Positions 1 to 9,550 of a DNA stretch of 64,000 nucleotides are shown piece after piece. The notes below the pieces were generated by a model. That model made no database searches. It worked only from the letters and a program-made list of their open reading frames with translations, and was not told the origin of the DNA. This stretch comes from CAYTBN01 sp964436045 (lineage in GTDB: Bacteria > Myxococcota_A > UBA796 > UBA9615 > CAYRNR01), in contig CAYTBN010000037.1 of NCBI GenBank assembly GCA_964436045.1, positions 1 to 64,000 of the forward strand, in the 5' to 3' direction. Numbering within the stretch: position 1 is the stretch's first letter; each line of letters starts with the position of its first letter. The translations under genes and the position numbers were made by a program.

Positions 1-65
1 TCGACCCGGATCTGGTCGCCGCGGGCCCAGCGTGGGATGCGGACCGCCGGGCGGGTCCACCGTCT

Positions 66-134
66 TCAGATCGACGATGGCACGTTGTTCTCGATCACGA
101 ACTGCCCAAAACGCTCGTAGCTGACATCGGCCAT
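66..134 (-). CDS. 22-codon ORF, possibly a truncated gene start
   Basis: An ATG lies a few bases after a strong GAGGAGG ribosome site and opens a 22-residue reading frame (MADVSYERFG...) that ends in TGA. The start looks real, but the product is very short. It may be the 5' stub of a gene broken by an indel, since coding-like sequence continues in another frame to the window edge. It may also be a leader peptide. I do not recognise a function. Confidence 0.25.
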   Translation of the reverse strand: MADVSYERFGQFVIENNVPSSI

Positions 135-181
135 CTTGCCTCCTCGCCGCCACCGGGCGGCACGGCGGGGTGACCGGGGCC

Positions 182-258
182 AGCCTGCATATCTCACCAG
201 GATCGCCGCGCCCTCGCTAGTCCCCCGACATCACGGCACCTGGTGAGATATGCAGGCT
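182..258. repeat. Perfect 20-bp inverted repeat, 37-nt spacer
   Basis: Positions 182-201 (agcctgcatatctcaccagg) are the exact reverse complement of 239-258. The right arm overlaps the stop codon of the DUF1015 gene (257-259). The long perfect stem could act as a terminator for that minus-strand gene, but there is no T-tract and the loop is large. The remnant of a small mobile element or an assembly fold-back near the contig edge are alternatives. The 20-mer is not seen again in the window. Confidence 0.75.
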
Positions 259-1495
259 AGCGGATCAGGTGAACCACCATCCCGGAGCGCAGCTTGGGCT
301 CGAACCAGGTGGACTTGGGGGGCATCACCTGGCCCGCGTCGGCCACGTCGAACAACTGGGTCATCGAGGTGGGGAACAGCGAGAAGGCCACCTTGAAGTC
401 GCCTCCGTCCACCAGCCGCTCCAGCTCGGCGGTGCCCCGGATTCCCCCGACGAACTTGATCCGCTCGTCGGTGCGCGGATCGGCGATCCCCAGCACCGGC
501 GCCAGCAGGTTGGACTGCAGGATCGCCGCGTCGATGCGGGCCACCGGGTCGGACTCGTCGTAGCTTCCAGGGCGCGCCGTCAGCCGGACCCAGCGGCCAT
601 CCAGGTAGCAGCCGAAGCACGCCGTCCGGTCGGGAACCGGATCGTCCATCTCGCCGACCTCGAACCGCTCCGCTGCCCGTTCGAGGAAAGCCTCGCTGGA
701 CAGGCCGTTGAGGTCGGCGACCGCCCGGTTGTAGGCCAGGATCTTGAGCTGATCGTCGGGGAAGATCACCGCCAGGAAACGATTGTAGGGCTCGTTGCCG
801 GAGTGACCGGGATCGGCCCCCCGCAGCTGGTCACGGGCGTTGAGCGCCGACGCGCTGCGGTGGTGGCCGTCGGCGATGTACAGGGCGGGCAACTCCTCGA
901 AGGCGGCCGCCACCCCCACCACGCGCGCGGTGTCCCCGACCACCCACAAGGTGTGCTGGATCCCGTCGTCGGCCTCGAAGTCGACCACCGGTTCGCCCGC
1001 GGTCAACGACTCCATCGCCGCCCGGGTGCCGTCGCTGGCCCGGTAGGCCAGGAAGACCGGCCCGTTCTGCGCCCGCGCCTGGACGATGTGACGGGTTCGA
1101 TCCGCCTCCTTGTCCGGGCGAGTGAACTCGTGTTTCTTGATCAACCCCCGCTCGTACTCGTCGACGGACACGCAGGCCATCAGGCCCAGCTGCCGATGTT
1201 CGCCCATGCGCTGGGCGTACGCGTACAGGCACGGTTCTGCGTCCTGGACCAGCACCCCGTCGGCGATGAATCGGTCGAGATTCTCCACGCCCCGGGCGTA
1301 GACCGAGTCGTCGTGGGTATCGATCCCGTGGGGCAGGTCGATCTCGGGTTTGATCACGTGCAGGAAGCTGCGGGGGTTGCCCCCGGCCATCTCCCGCGCC
1401 TCGTCCGAGTCGAGCACGTCGTAGGGGGGCGAGGCGACGCTGGCCGCCAGCTCGGGCCGGGGCCGGACGCCCCGGAGGGGGTACACTGCGGTCAT
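257..1495 (-). CDS. DUF1015 family protein
   Basis: The 412-residue product matches the usual length of the DUF1015 family (SpoIIAA-like and related, unknown reaction). Near the middle it has the family hallmark YIADGHHR and, towards the N-terminus, a PPYDVLD segment. The family is cytosolic and often annotated as a putative HTH or kinase-like protein, but no activity is established. I chose the ATG at 1495 because GGGAG lies about six bases upstream. An in-frame ATG at 1513 has no ribosome site. The start codon is interlocked with the plus-strand ATG of the next gene at 1494, so the two genes are divergent with essentially no spacer. Confidence 0.85.
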   Translation of the reverse strand: MTAVYPLRGVRPRPELAASVASPPYDVLDSDEAREMAGGNPRSFLHVIKPEIDLPHGIDTHDDSVYARGVENLDRFIADGVLVQDAEPCLYAYAQRMGEHRQLGLMACVSVDEYERGLIKKHEFTRPDKEADRTRHIVQARAQNGPVFLAYRASDGTRAAMESLTAGEPVVDFEADDGIQHTLWVVGDTARVVGVAAAFEELPALYIADGHHRSASALNARDQLRGADPGHSGNEPYNRFLAVIFPDDQLKILAYNRAVADLNGLSSEAFLERAAERFEVGEMDDPVPDRTACFGCYLDGRWVRLTARPGSYDESDPVARIDAAILQSNLLAPVLGIADPRTDERIKFVGGIRGTAELERLVDGGDFKVAFSLFPTSMTQLFDVADAGQVMPPKSTWFEPKLRSGMVVHLIR

Positions 1496-2342
1496 GGCTG
1501 CTCCCGTCGTCATCGCCGGCCGAACGGCGCGATCATCCGCCGGCAGGGATGGGCGTCGAAGATCGGATGACAGGACGTCCCGGTTGTCAAGCTGGGCCGC
1601 GCTGGCGGCGGGCTGCTCGCTCGTGTGCGGCTGCCCCGTCTTTTCCCTCGACGACGACGACTCGGCCGCCGGCGACGACGACGACAGCACCTCCGCCGCA
1701 TTCACGTTCCTGTCCTACGACTTCACCCTGGACGTGGACGGCGCGGATGCCCAGGTGCTCCTGGACGTGGTGCCGATGGACGCCGACCGCGTGCCCCTGT
1801 GCGTCTACCCCATCGAATTCGGCGCCAGCTACGCCGATGGCCCCGACCTGGGCGGACCGTTCTGGTCCGGCGTCGACGAGGGGCTGACCCTCCTGACCGC
1901 CACCGACCCGGGGACCACCGATTGCCTCGAGGGCATGGGCAAGCCCTACCACGACACGCCGGCCGACCTGCTGGACGGCTGGAACCCGATGGGCTTCCTC
2001 AGCTGTGAGGAGGCGGCCTTCGACCCCAGCTTCCTCGGCGACGATCCCACCGGCGCCGGCGATGGCACGTTCGCCGGCTACTGCCTGGTCACCGCCCCCG
2101 CCGTGCGGGAGGCCTTGCCCGAGCTGCCCCTCGGCGAGGTGGAGGCGATCTGGCTGGGGCGGGGGATCGAGGGGCAGATGGATCCCCTGGGCAGCTACGA
2201 GTACCTGCCCGCCGACGACGGCTCCTTCGCATGGTTCGCCTGGGGGCTGTTGTTCGCCGAGGAAGGGGCCACGGCCGAGCCGTGTTCAGGTCTGTGTGGA
2301 CGCTACCGCACCTTCGCATTCTGGGTCTTCGTTCCCTTCTGA
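1494..2342 (+). CDS. Poly-Asp lipoprotein, unknown function
   Basis: The encoded protein has a lipobox-like segment (LAAGC) at about residues 38-42, followed by two acidic runs (LDDDDS, GDDDDS), and then a roughly 210-residue domain I do not recognise. Several Cys residues in the mature part could form disulfides. The start is uncertain. ATG 1494 gives an N-terminal extension rich in Arg that overlaps the divergent DUF1015 start. TTG 1584 has AGGA about 11 bases upstream but leaves a signal peptide without a basic N-region. It is probably an outer-membrane or surface lipoprotein. Confidence 0.6.
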   Translation: MAAPVVIAGRTARSSAGRDGRRRSDDRTSRLSSWAALAAGCSLVCGCPVFSLDDDDSAAGDDDDSTSAAFTFLSYDFTLDVDGADAQVLLDVVPMDADRVPLCVYPIEFGASYADGPDLGGPFWSGVDEGLTLLTATDPGTTDCLEGMGKPYHDTPADLLDGWNPMGFLSCEEAAFDPSFLGDDPTGAGDGTFAGYCLVTAPAVREALPELPLGEVEAIWLGRGIEGQMDPLGSYEYLPADDGSFAWFAWGLLFAEEGATAEPCSGLCGRYRTFAFWVFVPF

Positions 2343-2477
2343 CCGCCGCCGCCTGCACGCGGTCTGCACCACCGATCCACCGGGGTTCCACACCCCGTCC
2401 CCACCGCCTTCACGACCGCCCGCTAGATCTCTTGGGACAGGGCCGCGACGGAGCCCACCAGGACGGAGGTCGAGAAC

Positions 2478-3680
2478 ATGGGACGGATCATAGAACGGCT
2501 CGCGGGTCGGATGGCGCTCAGCCTGGCCTGTCTGGCGCTGGCCACCGGCGCCTGGGCGGCGGGGGTGCACCTGATGTTCGCCCCGGACATGGAGGAGTTC
2601 GTGGCGCCGATCGGGGTATCGCCGCGTGCGCACTCCCTGTCCCAGCGCTACACGTCGATGTGGTCGGATCCGGCACAGCTCGCCGCCGATCAGGGCGAGA
2701 TTCGCCGCAGCAATCCCGAGTGGGACTTCATGGGCCGCACCTACCTGGTGCTGGCGCTGGCCAACATGGCTCTGCGCGACCCCGCCGGCCAGGAGGCCTA
2801 CCTGCAGACCATCGATGCGGTCATCGCCGACACCCTGGCCATCGAGGAGCAGGAGGGCGTCTATCACTTCCTCATGAGCTACGCCCGGGCGCGCCCCTTC
2901 GTCGAGCAGCCGGCGCGTTCGATCTTCGTGGATGGCGAGATCGCGCTGATGCTCGGCGCCCGCCGGCTGGTCGAGGATCGGGAAGACCTGGCGGTCCTCC
3001 ACCGTGAGCGGGTCGCCGTGCTGGTGGACCGCATGGGACGCAGCCCGACCCTGTCGGCCGAGAGTTACCCCGACGAGTGCTGGACGTTCTGCAACACCAC
3101 CGCGCTGGCGGCCATCGCCACCGCCGACGCCCTGGACGGCAGCGACCACTCGGTGCTGCTGGACGGCTGGGTCGACCTGGCCCGCCGGGAGCTGGTCGAC
3201 CCGGATACCGGGCTGCTGATCTCCAGCTACACCCTGGACGGTCAGCACCTGGACGGGCCCGAGGGCTCCACCCTGTGGATGGCGGCCCACAACCTGAGGC
3301 TGGTGAACCCGGAGTTCGCCGAGGATCAGTTCCGTCGCACCCGCGACGAGCTTGGCCGTTCCGTGGCCGGATTCGGCTACGCCCGGGAATGGCCGGTGAC
3401 CTGGGTCGGACCGGTGGACGTGGACTCTGGCCCGACGGTGCCGCTGCTGGAGGCCAACGCCGGTTCGAGCGGGCTCGCCCTGCTGGGCGCCGCTGCCTTC
3501 GACGACACCGAGTACCTCCGCCAGCTGCTGACGTCGCTGCAGCTGGCCGGCTTCCCCCAGCCGGCCGACGACGGCGGGCTTCGCTACGCATCGAGCAACC
3601 ACGTGGGCGACGCCGTGCTGCTCTACGCCCTGACCTGCGGGCCCCTCTGGGAGCGGGTCCGGGGGGAGGTGAGGACATGA
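2478..3680 (+). CDS. Secreted alpha-barrel-like protein, possibly linalool dehydratase/isomerase-like
   Basis: This 400-residue protein starts with a hydrophobic signal or anchor segment (about residues 12-30, ending near AWA). The rest is rich in helices with repeated Trp, Tyr and Arg positions, as in (alpha/alpha)6 barrels. Segments such as YPDECWTFCNTTAL and the overall spacing recall the linalool dehydratase/isomerase-like family, but I cannot confirm the catalytic Cys pair, so function is open. A good ribosome site (GGAGG) precedes ATG 2478. Its stop overlaps the start of the next small membrane gene (ATGA), so the two are translationally coupled and probably act together at the inner membrane. 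Confidence 0.65.
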   Translation: MGRIIERLAGRMALSLACLALATGAWAAGVHLMFAPDMEEFVAPIGVSPRAHSLSQRYTSMWSDPAQLAADQGEIRRSNPEWDFMGRTYLVLALANMALRDPAGQEAYLQTIDAVIADTLAIEEQEGVYHFLMSYARARPFVEQPARSIFVDGEIALMLGARRLVEDREDLAVLHRERVAVLVDRMGRSPTLSAESYPDECWTFCNTTALAAIATADALDGSDHSVLLDGWVDLARRELVDPDTGLLISSYTLDGQHLDGPEGSTLWMAAHNLRLVNPEFAEDQFRRTRDELGRSVAGFGYAREWPVTWVGPVDVDSGPTVPLLEANAGSSGLALLGAAAFDDTEYLRQLLTSLQLAGFPQPADDGGLRYASSNHVGDAVLLYALTCGPLWERVRGEVRT

Positions 3681-3952
3681 GAACCCTCGCGCGCGAGATT
3701 CCCTGGCACCTGCTGGCCGCGGCTGCGCTGCTGACGCTGGCGTTCGGATCCGCCCACCTGCTGGGTTACCGGGAGTACGTCTCGTTCCTCAGCGGCACGG
3801 TTCCGCCGGGCTCGGCCGTCCTCGCCGGGCTGGTCTGCGGCGCGGTCTATCTGCTGACCTACCTGCTGGCGGTCTTCGCCGTGCCGGTGCTGCTGTTGTG
3901 GTCGCTGCTGACGGGCCTGGCACGGGCCACCATCGGCGTCCGTCGGCGCTGA
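3677..3952 (+). CDS. Small membrane protein (91 aa)
   Basis: The start codon overlaps the stop of the preceding gene as ATGA, which shows translational coupling. The protein has two or three hydrophobic stretches (about residues 11-30, 42-60 and 62-82) and a basic C-terminus (GVRRR). This fits a small inner-membrane protein with its tail in the cytoplasm. It resembles no family I can name. The coupling suggests it is a membrane partner or anchor for the upstream exported barrel-like protein. Confidence 0.65.
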   Translation: MRTLAREIPWHLLAAAALLTLAFGSAHLLGYREYVSFLSGTVPPGSAVLAGLVCGAVYLLTYLLAVFAVPVLLLWSLLTGLARATIGVRRR

Positions 3953-4012
3953 GCCGCCCTCGTCGGCTGTGATACGGTGTCCGCCGGACACCCAGCCCGA
4001 CGAGAAGGCGAC

Positions 4013-5172
4013 ATGCGGACACATGCTTCGGTGATGGCGCGGCTGCTCCCTCTGCTACTCGGCGCCGCGCTGTGGACAGCCTGCGACGAGGCCGGCGACG
4101 ACGACGACACGACCGAGGAACCCGCGGACGACGACGCCACCCCTGTACTCGACGATCCGGCCGTGACCGCGGTCTCGCCGTCCAGCGGCCCCCCGGAGGG
4201 AGGCTACCCCGCCAACGTCTACGGTACCTACTTCACCACCGCCGACGACATGCAGATCACCTTCGGCGAGCGGGTCGCCACGATCCAGGAGTGCGCGACA
4301 CCTCCTGCACCGTGACCGTCCCCGCGGGCGAGGAGGAGGGCGATGTCGACGTGACGGTGACCAACTCCAACGGCGAGGGCACCCTGGAGGACGGCTTCAC
4401 CTACGAGTTGAACCTCGCGGAGCTGATCACCTACGTGGTCTACCTGGCCCGCCAGGAGTACGCCTACCCCGACGCCTACACGCCGCCGCCTACTTCGGCG
4501 GTCTACGGCCGGGGCTGGCTGATCGAACCCATGGAGCTCGACGTCCCGCGGCAGGTGCTGTGGGGCAACCAGCTGCCGACCCTGGGCAACTGCACCATGT
4601 TCGACCGCTACACGGGCTGGACGGAGGTGGAGTGGAGCTCCCTGAGCGGGGGCAGCGAGCTGACCCTGAGCGGCCCCGCCACCTGGTACCTCGACCGCTA
4701 CTGGAGCTACTACAAGCTGGACGACGGCGACGTGGCCGACTGGTCCAGCGGGGTCTACTCCCTCGACGTGCCCGGCGGTGACGACCTGCCCGCCGACGTG
4801 GTCACCGATGCGCTGTTCACGCCCCCGGTGTTCACGACGGTGCCGGCGATGAACCCCACCGAGATCTCCCCCGCCAGCTTCCAGGCCGGCGTCACCCTCA
4901 CCATCGCCGGAGAATGCGAGACCGCCGCGGTGGCCCTCGACCTGTACTACCCGGGCGACCCCTACCTGGAGTACGAGGAGACCGTTCTGTGCGTCTTCCC
5001 CGGCGCCGGCCAGCACACCATCGCGGGCGCCTTCACCTCCCTGTTCCCCGAAGCCGCCGCCGCCATCACCCACGTGGAGTGTTACACCGAGACCTTCACC
5101 GAGACCGGCAGCGGCGCGATGATGTCCGGCATCGGCCGCTCGATCATCAGCGGGGTGATGTACATCCAGTAG
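4013..5172 (+). pseudogene. Frameshifted lipoprotein with IPT/TIG domain
   Basis: ATG 4013 follows GAGAAGG and begins a lipoprotein signal (lipobox LWTAC) with an acidic linker (GDDDD). An IPT/TIG-like domain follows (VTAVSPSSGPPEGG). At about 4288-4291 the reading frame breaks: frame 1 hits a stop at 4315, while the next frame continues the same domain (SCTVTVPAGEEEG, then VTVTN and a long C-terminal part) to 5172. Restoring one G in CAGGAGTGC would join the two halves and complete the TIG strand pattern. The intact product would be a surface lipoprotein of about 386 residues. The indel may be real or a consensus error. Confidence 0.7.
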
Positions 5173-5236
5173 CGGTCTTCCCGCAGGGGTTGCAGACCAC
5201 GAGTCGATGCGGCGCCCGCCGGACCGCACAAGCGGA

Positions 5237-6525
5237 TCATCGTGTCATCGCCAGCAGGGCGGGCCAGTCTCCGGACTCGTGGAGGGGGTGGACCTGGCGT
5301 ACCGAGGGGCTGGAGAGGTTGCCACCGACGACGGTCAGGCTGACCTGGGCCCAGCCCTCGTCGAGGAAGCTGGCCGCCAGCCGGAAGGCAAAAGCGCTGG
5401 CGGATACCTGGAGCGCCACTCCCATCCCGGCGGTGGTCCCGCCGCCGTCGAGGCGGGGGCCATAGAGCAGGTAACTGTCGAGCAGGACCACCCGGGTTCG
5501 ATACGGGACGAACCGGTCGTGGGCAGCGTTTGGGTCCAGCGGAAACCGCTCGTCACGCTGTATCGGAAGCCGATGGTCAACGCCACCTCGCCGCTGCGGT
5601 CGGGCCAAACGTTGACCTGTGGGCCGAGGTAACCCTGGATGAAGTTGGTGCTCAGGGCGGCGTAGCGCGGAACGTGCCAGCTGACGCGGTATCCGCCGCG
5701 CTCCACGCTGCGGACCGTGGTGTCGTAGATGCGCCAGTTGCGGGAGCCGCCGAAGCCGAGGGTCGCGCGCAGATGTCCGAAGCCGCTGGCCAACCGGTCG
5801 TTCCGGTCCAGGCCCCAGGCGGGGCCCCCGGCAGCCTCCCACGAGATGCACAGGACCCGCCCGACGCGCCCCCTGGGACGGATCTCCCCCACCCCGGCGA
5901 GGGTCGAGGTGAGCCAGAGCTGCCCGTCCGAGATCCCCGCCAGGCCCACCTGGGGCGCGATGGTGGCCCAGGCCACGGGGCGGGGGTCCAGGAGCCGTCC
6001 CGGTTCCGCGTCCGGGCGGACCGCTTCACGCAGACCCTGGTAGCCGGTTCGCTTGACCTCGGCCCAGCGTTCGCTCCCGCTGACGGGCACTCCTTCGCGT
6101 CCCACCAGCTCCCATAGACCGTCGAGATCATCTTTGATCGGCTTGACCTCGGCGTCGGGAAGAGCCCGGATCGCCCGCCGGCCCAGGTCCCCGATCAGGT
6201 AGTCCTCGAGGGCGTCGATTCGCTGGCCCAGCTCCCACACGAACTCCTCGCGGAGCTCCGGGTCGCGAGCGGCCAGGTCACCCGCGGCAACGGCCCCCCC
6301 GTCACGGAACGCCTCCAGGATCCCATCGGCGTACAGCGCCAGTGCCGGGTCGGCGTGGAGGAATCCGGTGCTCACACCCTCGCTCGCGGTGCCGATACAC
6401 AGGTCGTCTTCGCAGATCTGGTCGCCGGGGCAATCCGTGTCGCGGGTGCACTCGAGCGCGGCCGCCTGACCGCCGGGCAGCAACGCCCAGAGCCCGGCAA
6501 GGCACGCGAGATGTCCGATCCTCAC
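5237..6525 (-). pseudogene. Frameshifted secreted protein, unknown function
   Basis: A GTG at 6525, preceded by GGAGG and overlapping the stop of the upstream RNase gene (GTGA), starts a secreted protein with a signal peptide and a short Cys-rich segment just after it (ECTRDTDCPGDQICEDDLC). A helical part and then a beta-rich part follow. Near 5541 the frame breaks. The upstream frame runs into low-quality Arg/Pro/Ser-rich translation to 5335, while another frame continues plausibly (DPNAAHDRFVPYRTRVV...) to the stop at 5237. One extra C in the TTTCC run would restore it. The beta-rich C-terminal half might be an outer-membrane barrel. Function unknown. Confidence 0.65.
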
Positions 6526-8534
6526 CGGCCCCCCTCCCCGCCCGTTGCAGTCGCCGCGTACTCGGAGAGCACGAGGTGGCCGCCACGCGCCTCGGCCGCG
6601 TCGACGACCAGCAACAGCTTCTGCCCTGGCTCCAGCGGGACGTCGTGGCGCCACCAGGTGCGCAGGCCTGCGTCCAGGAGGGCGACCCGGGTGCGGCGGC
6701 GGCGGACGAGGAGGACGAGGGCGCGCTGGGGCTGGCCGATCTGGCCCTCCAGCCAGCGGAGCTGCCAGTACTCGCGGGACTCGGCGGAGGCGGCGCGGGC
6801 GCGGGCGAGGATCGGATCGGCGGCGGCGATCGCAGCCCGCATCCCGTCCTCGTCCAGGGGAGGTGGCTCGCCGCGCAGCAGGGCCGCGAGCTGACGCTGG
6901 GCGACCAGGTCCAGGTAGCGTCGCAGGGGCGACGTGATCTGGGTGTACCCGTCCAGGGCGAGGCCGTGATGGCGCTGGGGTACGGTGTCGGTCCGGGTCT
7001 GGCCCAGACAGCGGGTGGCCTGGAACACCTGGAACGGGTCGGTGGGATCGAGGTCGGCGGGCAACGCCTCCTTGAGCAGCTGGTAGCGGTAGGGGATCGG
7101 CAGGTCCGCCTCGGTGGCGATCCGGGCGGCCTCGCGGTTGGCCCGGATCATCCACTCGGCGACCATCTTGCGCGCCGGAGTGGCCGGGTCCAGCCGCCGC
7201 ATCGTCGCGGTCCCCTCGGCGCCCACGCGCGGTGATACCTCTGGCAGCGCGGTCTCCAGCGCTCCGCCGGCGACGCGCCGCTGCTGCAGGCTACGGGCGA
7301 GGCGCCCCAGCTCGGCCAGGTCGCCCCCCTCGCCCAGCTCCGCGTCCGCGCGCGAATAGGGGACGGCGCGGTCGACGTGCACCACGCTGCGCACCATCCG
7401 CGCCGAGCGCTCGGCGCCGTCCACGTCGAACTCCACGAGCACGCTCAGCGCCGGGCGGTCCGCGCCGGCCACCAGGGAGGCGGTGTCCTGGCCCAGCGAC
7501 GGCGGCAGCATCCGGCGGGTCGTCTCGGGGAGGTACAGCGTGGTCTGGCGGCAGGCGGCTTCGCGGTCCACGGATTCGCCGGCAGCGATCAGCGCCCCGG
7601 GGTCGGCCAGGTGGATCCCGACCCGCATCCCGCCGTCGGCCAGGCGTTCCAGGGAGAGGGCGTCGTCGATCTCGCGGGTGCCCTCGTCGTCGACCGTGAC
7701 CGTGGACAAGCGCCGCAGGTCCTCACGATCGCCGTCAGCCAGCGCCCGCGCGAGCGCGGCGGCGGTGGTGGCCTCGTCGAGCAGGGACGGCGAGAAGGGG
7801 CGGTCCAGGCCGAAGCGGATCAACGCCAGGTTCTCGTCCGGGTCGAACACTCCCCGCTCGACCAGCAGGTCGAAGGCAGCCAGGGGCGTGCCCTCGCAGC
7901 CGGCGGCCACCATCAGCGCCGCGCCGGGATCGCGTGGAGAGACCTGGCCGGCCTGCACTGCCAGCTGCCGCAGGGCTTCGATCTCGACCTCGGTATCGGC
8001 CGGCAGCGTCGTTTCCTCACCGCGGATCCATGCGACGGTCGCCCCCCGACGCACCTCCGCCGCCGCCCGCGCGGTCCGGCGACGCAGCCGCTCGTCCACC
8101 TCGCCCCGGCTCAGCACGCGCACGTCGCTGGCCCGCAGCTGGAATCGCAGACCGTCGGCCACGATCGCCCGGAGGAGCGCGGACCGCAGGCGGCCGTCGG
8201 CATCGGGCTGGATCGCCTCGGCCAGCCCGGCCAGCGACACCTCCCCGTCACCCTCGCAAGCCCGCCCCCAGAGGCCGTCGAGGTCGAGGACGGCAGCAGC
8301 GGCGGTCTGGTCGTTCTCGAAGAGTTCGGTCGCGGCGGCCAGCTCCGGCGCGCCGGCCGCGACAGGTCGAACGCCGGTCCAGTTGAGGATCCGCCCCTCG
8401 GTAACCAGCACCTCGCCGCCGTCGGCGGCCACGCCCACCAGCCGTCCACCGCGCTCACCGACCAGCGCGAGCGAGGCGATCCCGCCGTGCTGACGGACGT
8501 CGACGAACTGGGGGAGGTCTGTGTTGTCGGCCAT
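6522..8534 (-). CDS. RNase II/R-family 3'-5' exoribonuclease
   Basis: The 670-residue protein carries the RNB catalytic domain of RNase II/R enzymes. The acidic metal-binding motif reads DDEGTREIDDALSLE near the middle. The C-terminal signature YTQITSPLRRYLDL matches the family. These enzymes degrade RNA from the 3' end in the cytosol using Mg2+. The N-terminal ~250 residues are divergent and may replace the usual cold-shock domains. The family ranges from about 640 to 800 residues, so length is normal. ATG 8534 was chosen because the protein there begins without the low-complexity leader seen upstream. It lies 11 bases after the propeller lipoprotein stop and its own stop overlaps the next gene. 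Confidence 0.88.
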   Translation of the reverse strand: MADNTDLPQFVDVRQHGGIASLALVGERGGRLVGVAADGGEVLVTEGRILNWTGVRPVAAGAPELAAATELFENDQTAAAAVLDLDGLWGRACEGDGEVSLAGLAEAIQPDADGRLRSALLRAIVADGLRFQLRASDVRVLSRGEVDERLRRRTARAAAEVRRGATVAWIRGEETTLPADTEVEIEALRQLAVQAGQVSPRDPGAALMVAAGCEGTPLAAFDLLVERGVFDPDENLALIRFGLDRPFSPSLLDEATTAAALARALADGDREDLRRLSTVTVDDEGTREIDDALSLERLADGGMRVGIHLADPGALIAAGESVDREAACRQTTLYLPETTRRMLPPSLGQDTASLVAGADRPALSVLVEFDVDGAERSARMVRSVVHVDRAVPYSRADAELGEGGDLAELGRLARSLQQRRVAGGALETALPEVSPRVGAEGTATMRRLDPATPARKMVAEWMIRANREAARIATEADLPIPYRYQLLKEALPADLDPTDPFQVFQATRCLGQTRTDTVPQRHHGLALDGYTQITSPLRRYLDLVAQRQLAALLRGEPPPLDEDGMRAAIAAADPILARARAASAESREYWQLRWLEGQIGQPQRALVLLVRRRRTRVALLDAGLRTWWRHDVPLEPGQKLLLVVDAAEARGGHLVLSEYAATATGGEGGR

Positions 8535-8545
8535 CGCGGGGCAGT

Positions 8546-9487
8546 TTACCCCGCCGCTCGCTCGCAGGTGAACGTGTACAGCTCCTTGTCCGCAGGGTCG
8601 TCCCGGTTGGAGACCATGAGGAATTCGCGGCCGTCCGGGCCCACGTAGATCCCCTCGTCCTTGGCGCCGTCGATGCTGACGCCGGGCAGGGGAGTGATCC
8701 AGCCCCAACCCTCTCCATCGCGGACGGCGTAGAACACGTCGAAGGGGGACTCGGTATCGTTACCTTGCACGAAGAACATCACGTCGCCCGCGGGATCTGG
8801 CGCGGGGTCGGTCTGGGCCCGGTCGTCGTTCAGGTCGGTCACCAGCTCCGCCTCACCCCAGTCGTCCCCCAGCCACGAGCTGGCCCAGATGTTGCTCACG
8901 AGGGAGGGATCGGAGCGCTTGAAGAACAGCTCCCCGCCGTCCCAGCTGAACGCTGGCTTGTTCTCCAGATCGTCCGAAGCCAGGGTATCGAGGCAGTACG
9001 GCATCCCCCAGCCGTCACCCTCGCGGTCATGGGCCCACAGGTCGTAATTGCCGTTGCGATTGCCTCCGTAGACCAGCTGGGCGCCGTCGGGGGACACCAC
9101 CGGATTGGTCTGCCCGCCGGATCCGTTGACCGGGGCGCCCAGGTTCCAGGGCTCCCCCCACGGCTCGCCCTGTACCGCCCGCTCGGCCACCCAGATGTCG
9201 GCGGACCCGGCCCCGCCCTCGCGGCCCGACGAGAAGTAGAGCCGCAACCCGTCGGGGGACAGGGAGGGCCCCATCTCGCTGGAGCTCGAGTTGATCGGCT
9301 CGCCCAGGGACACCGGCTCGGTGCAGACGAAGGTCACCGGTGCGGCCGCCGTGGTGTCGTCGTCGCCGGTGTCGTCGTCGCCGATGTCGTCGTCGCCGGT
9401 CACATCGTCGTCGTCCACCGGGCATCCGGCGGCCAGTGAGACCAGGATCGAGAACACGAGGATCGGCAGGGGCACCGGGCGTGGCAT
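8546..9487 (-). CDS. Poly-Asp lipoprotein with TolB/PD40-like beta-propeller
   Basis: The 313-residue protein has a lipoprotein signal (lipobox LAAGC) followed by an Asp-rich linker of repeated GDDD units. The rest is a series of blades with PD40/TolB-type motifs such as SPDGLRLYFSS, VVSPDGAQLVYGG and FSWDGGELFF. Such propellers usually mediate protein binding at the envelope. ATG 9487 gives a normal signal peptide; an ATG at 9502 is also possible. The gene lies directly upstream of the RNase gene on the same strand, probably cotranscribed, although a functional tie is not obvious. Confidence 0.8.
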   Translation of the reverse strand: MPRPVPLPILVFSILVSLAAGCPVDDDDVTGDDDIGDDDTGDDDTTAAAPVTFVCTEPVSLGEPINSSSSEMGPSLSPDGLRLYFSSGREGGAGSADIWVAERAVQGEPWGEPWNLGAPVNGSGGQTNPVVSPDGAQLVYGGNRNGNYDLWAHDREGDGWGMPYCLDTLASDDLENKPAFSWDGGELFFKRSDPSLVSNIWASSWLGDDWGEAELVTDLNDDRAQTDPAPDPAGDVMFFVQGNDTESPFDVFYAVRDGEGWGWITPLPGVSIDGAKDEGIYVGPDGREFLMVSNRDDPADKELYTFTCERAAG

Positions 9488-9550
9488 ACCCCGAGTATGC
9501 ACATGGACCGGGGGGACGTCTGCTACGATCCGGTCGCTGGAGCCACCTCG

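Noticed and set aside
269..1570. Plus-strand open frame over the DUF1015 gene
   Set aside because: Low-complexity His/Gln/Arg translation; the minus strand has the family motif.
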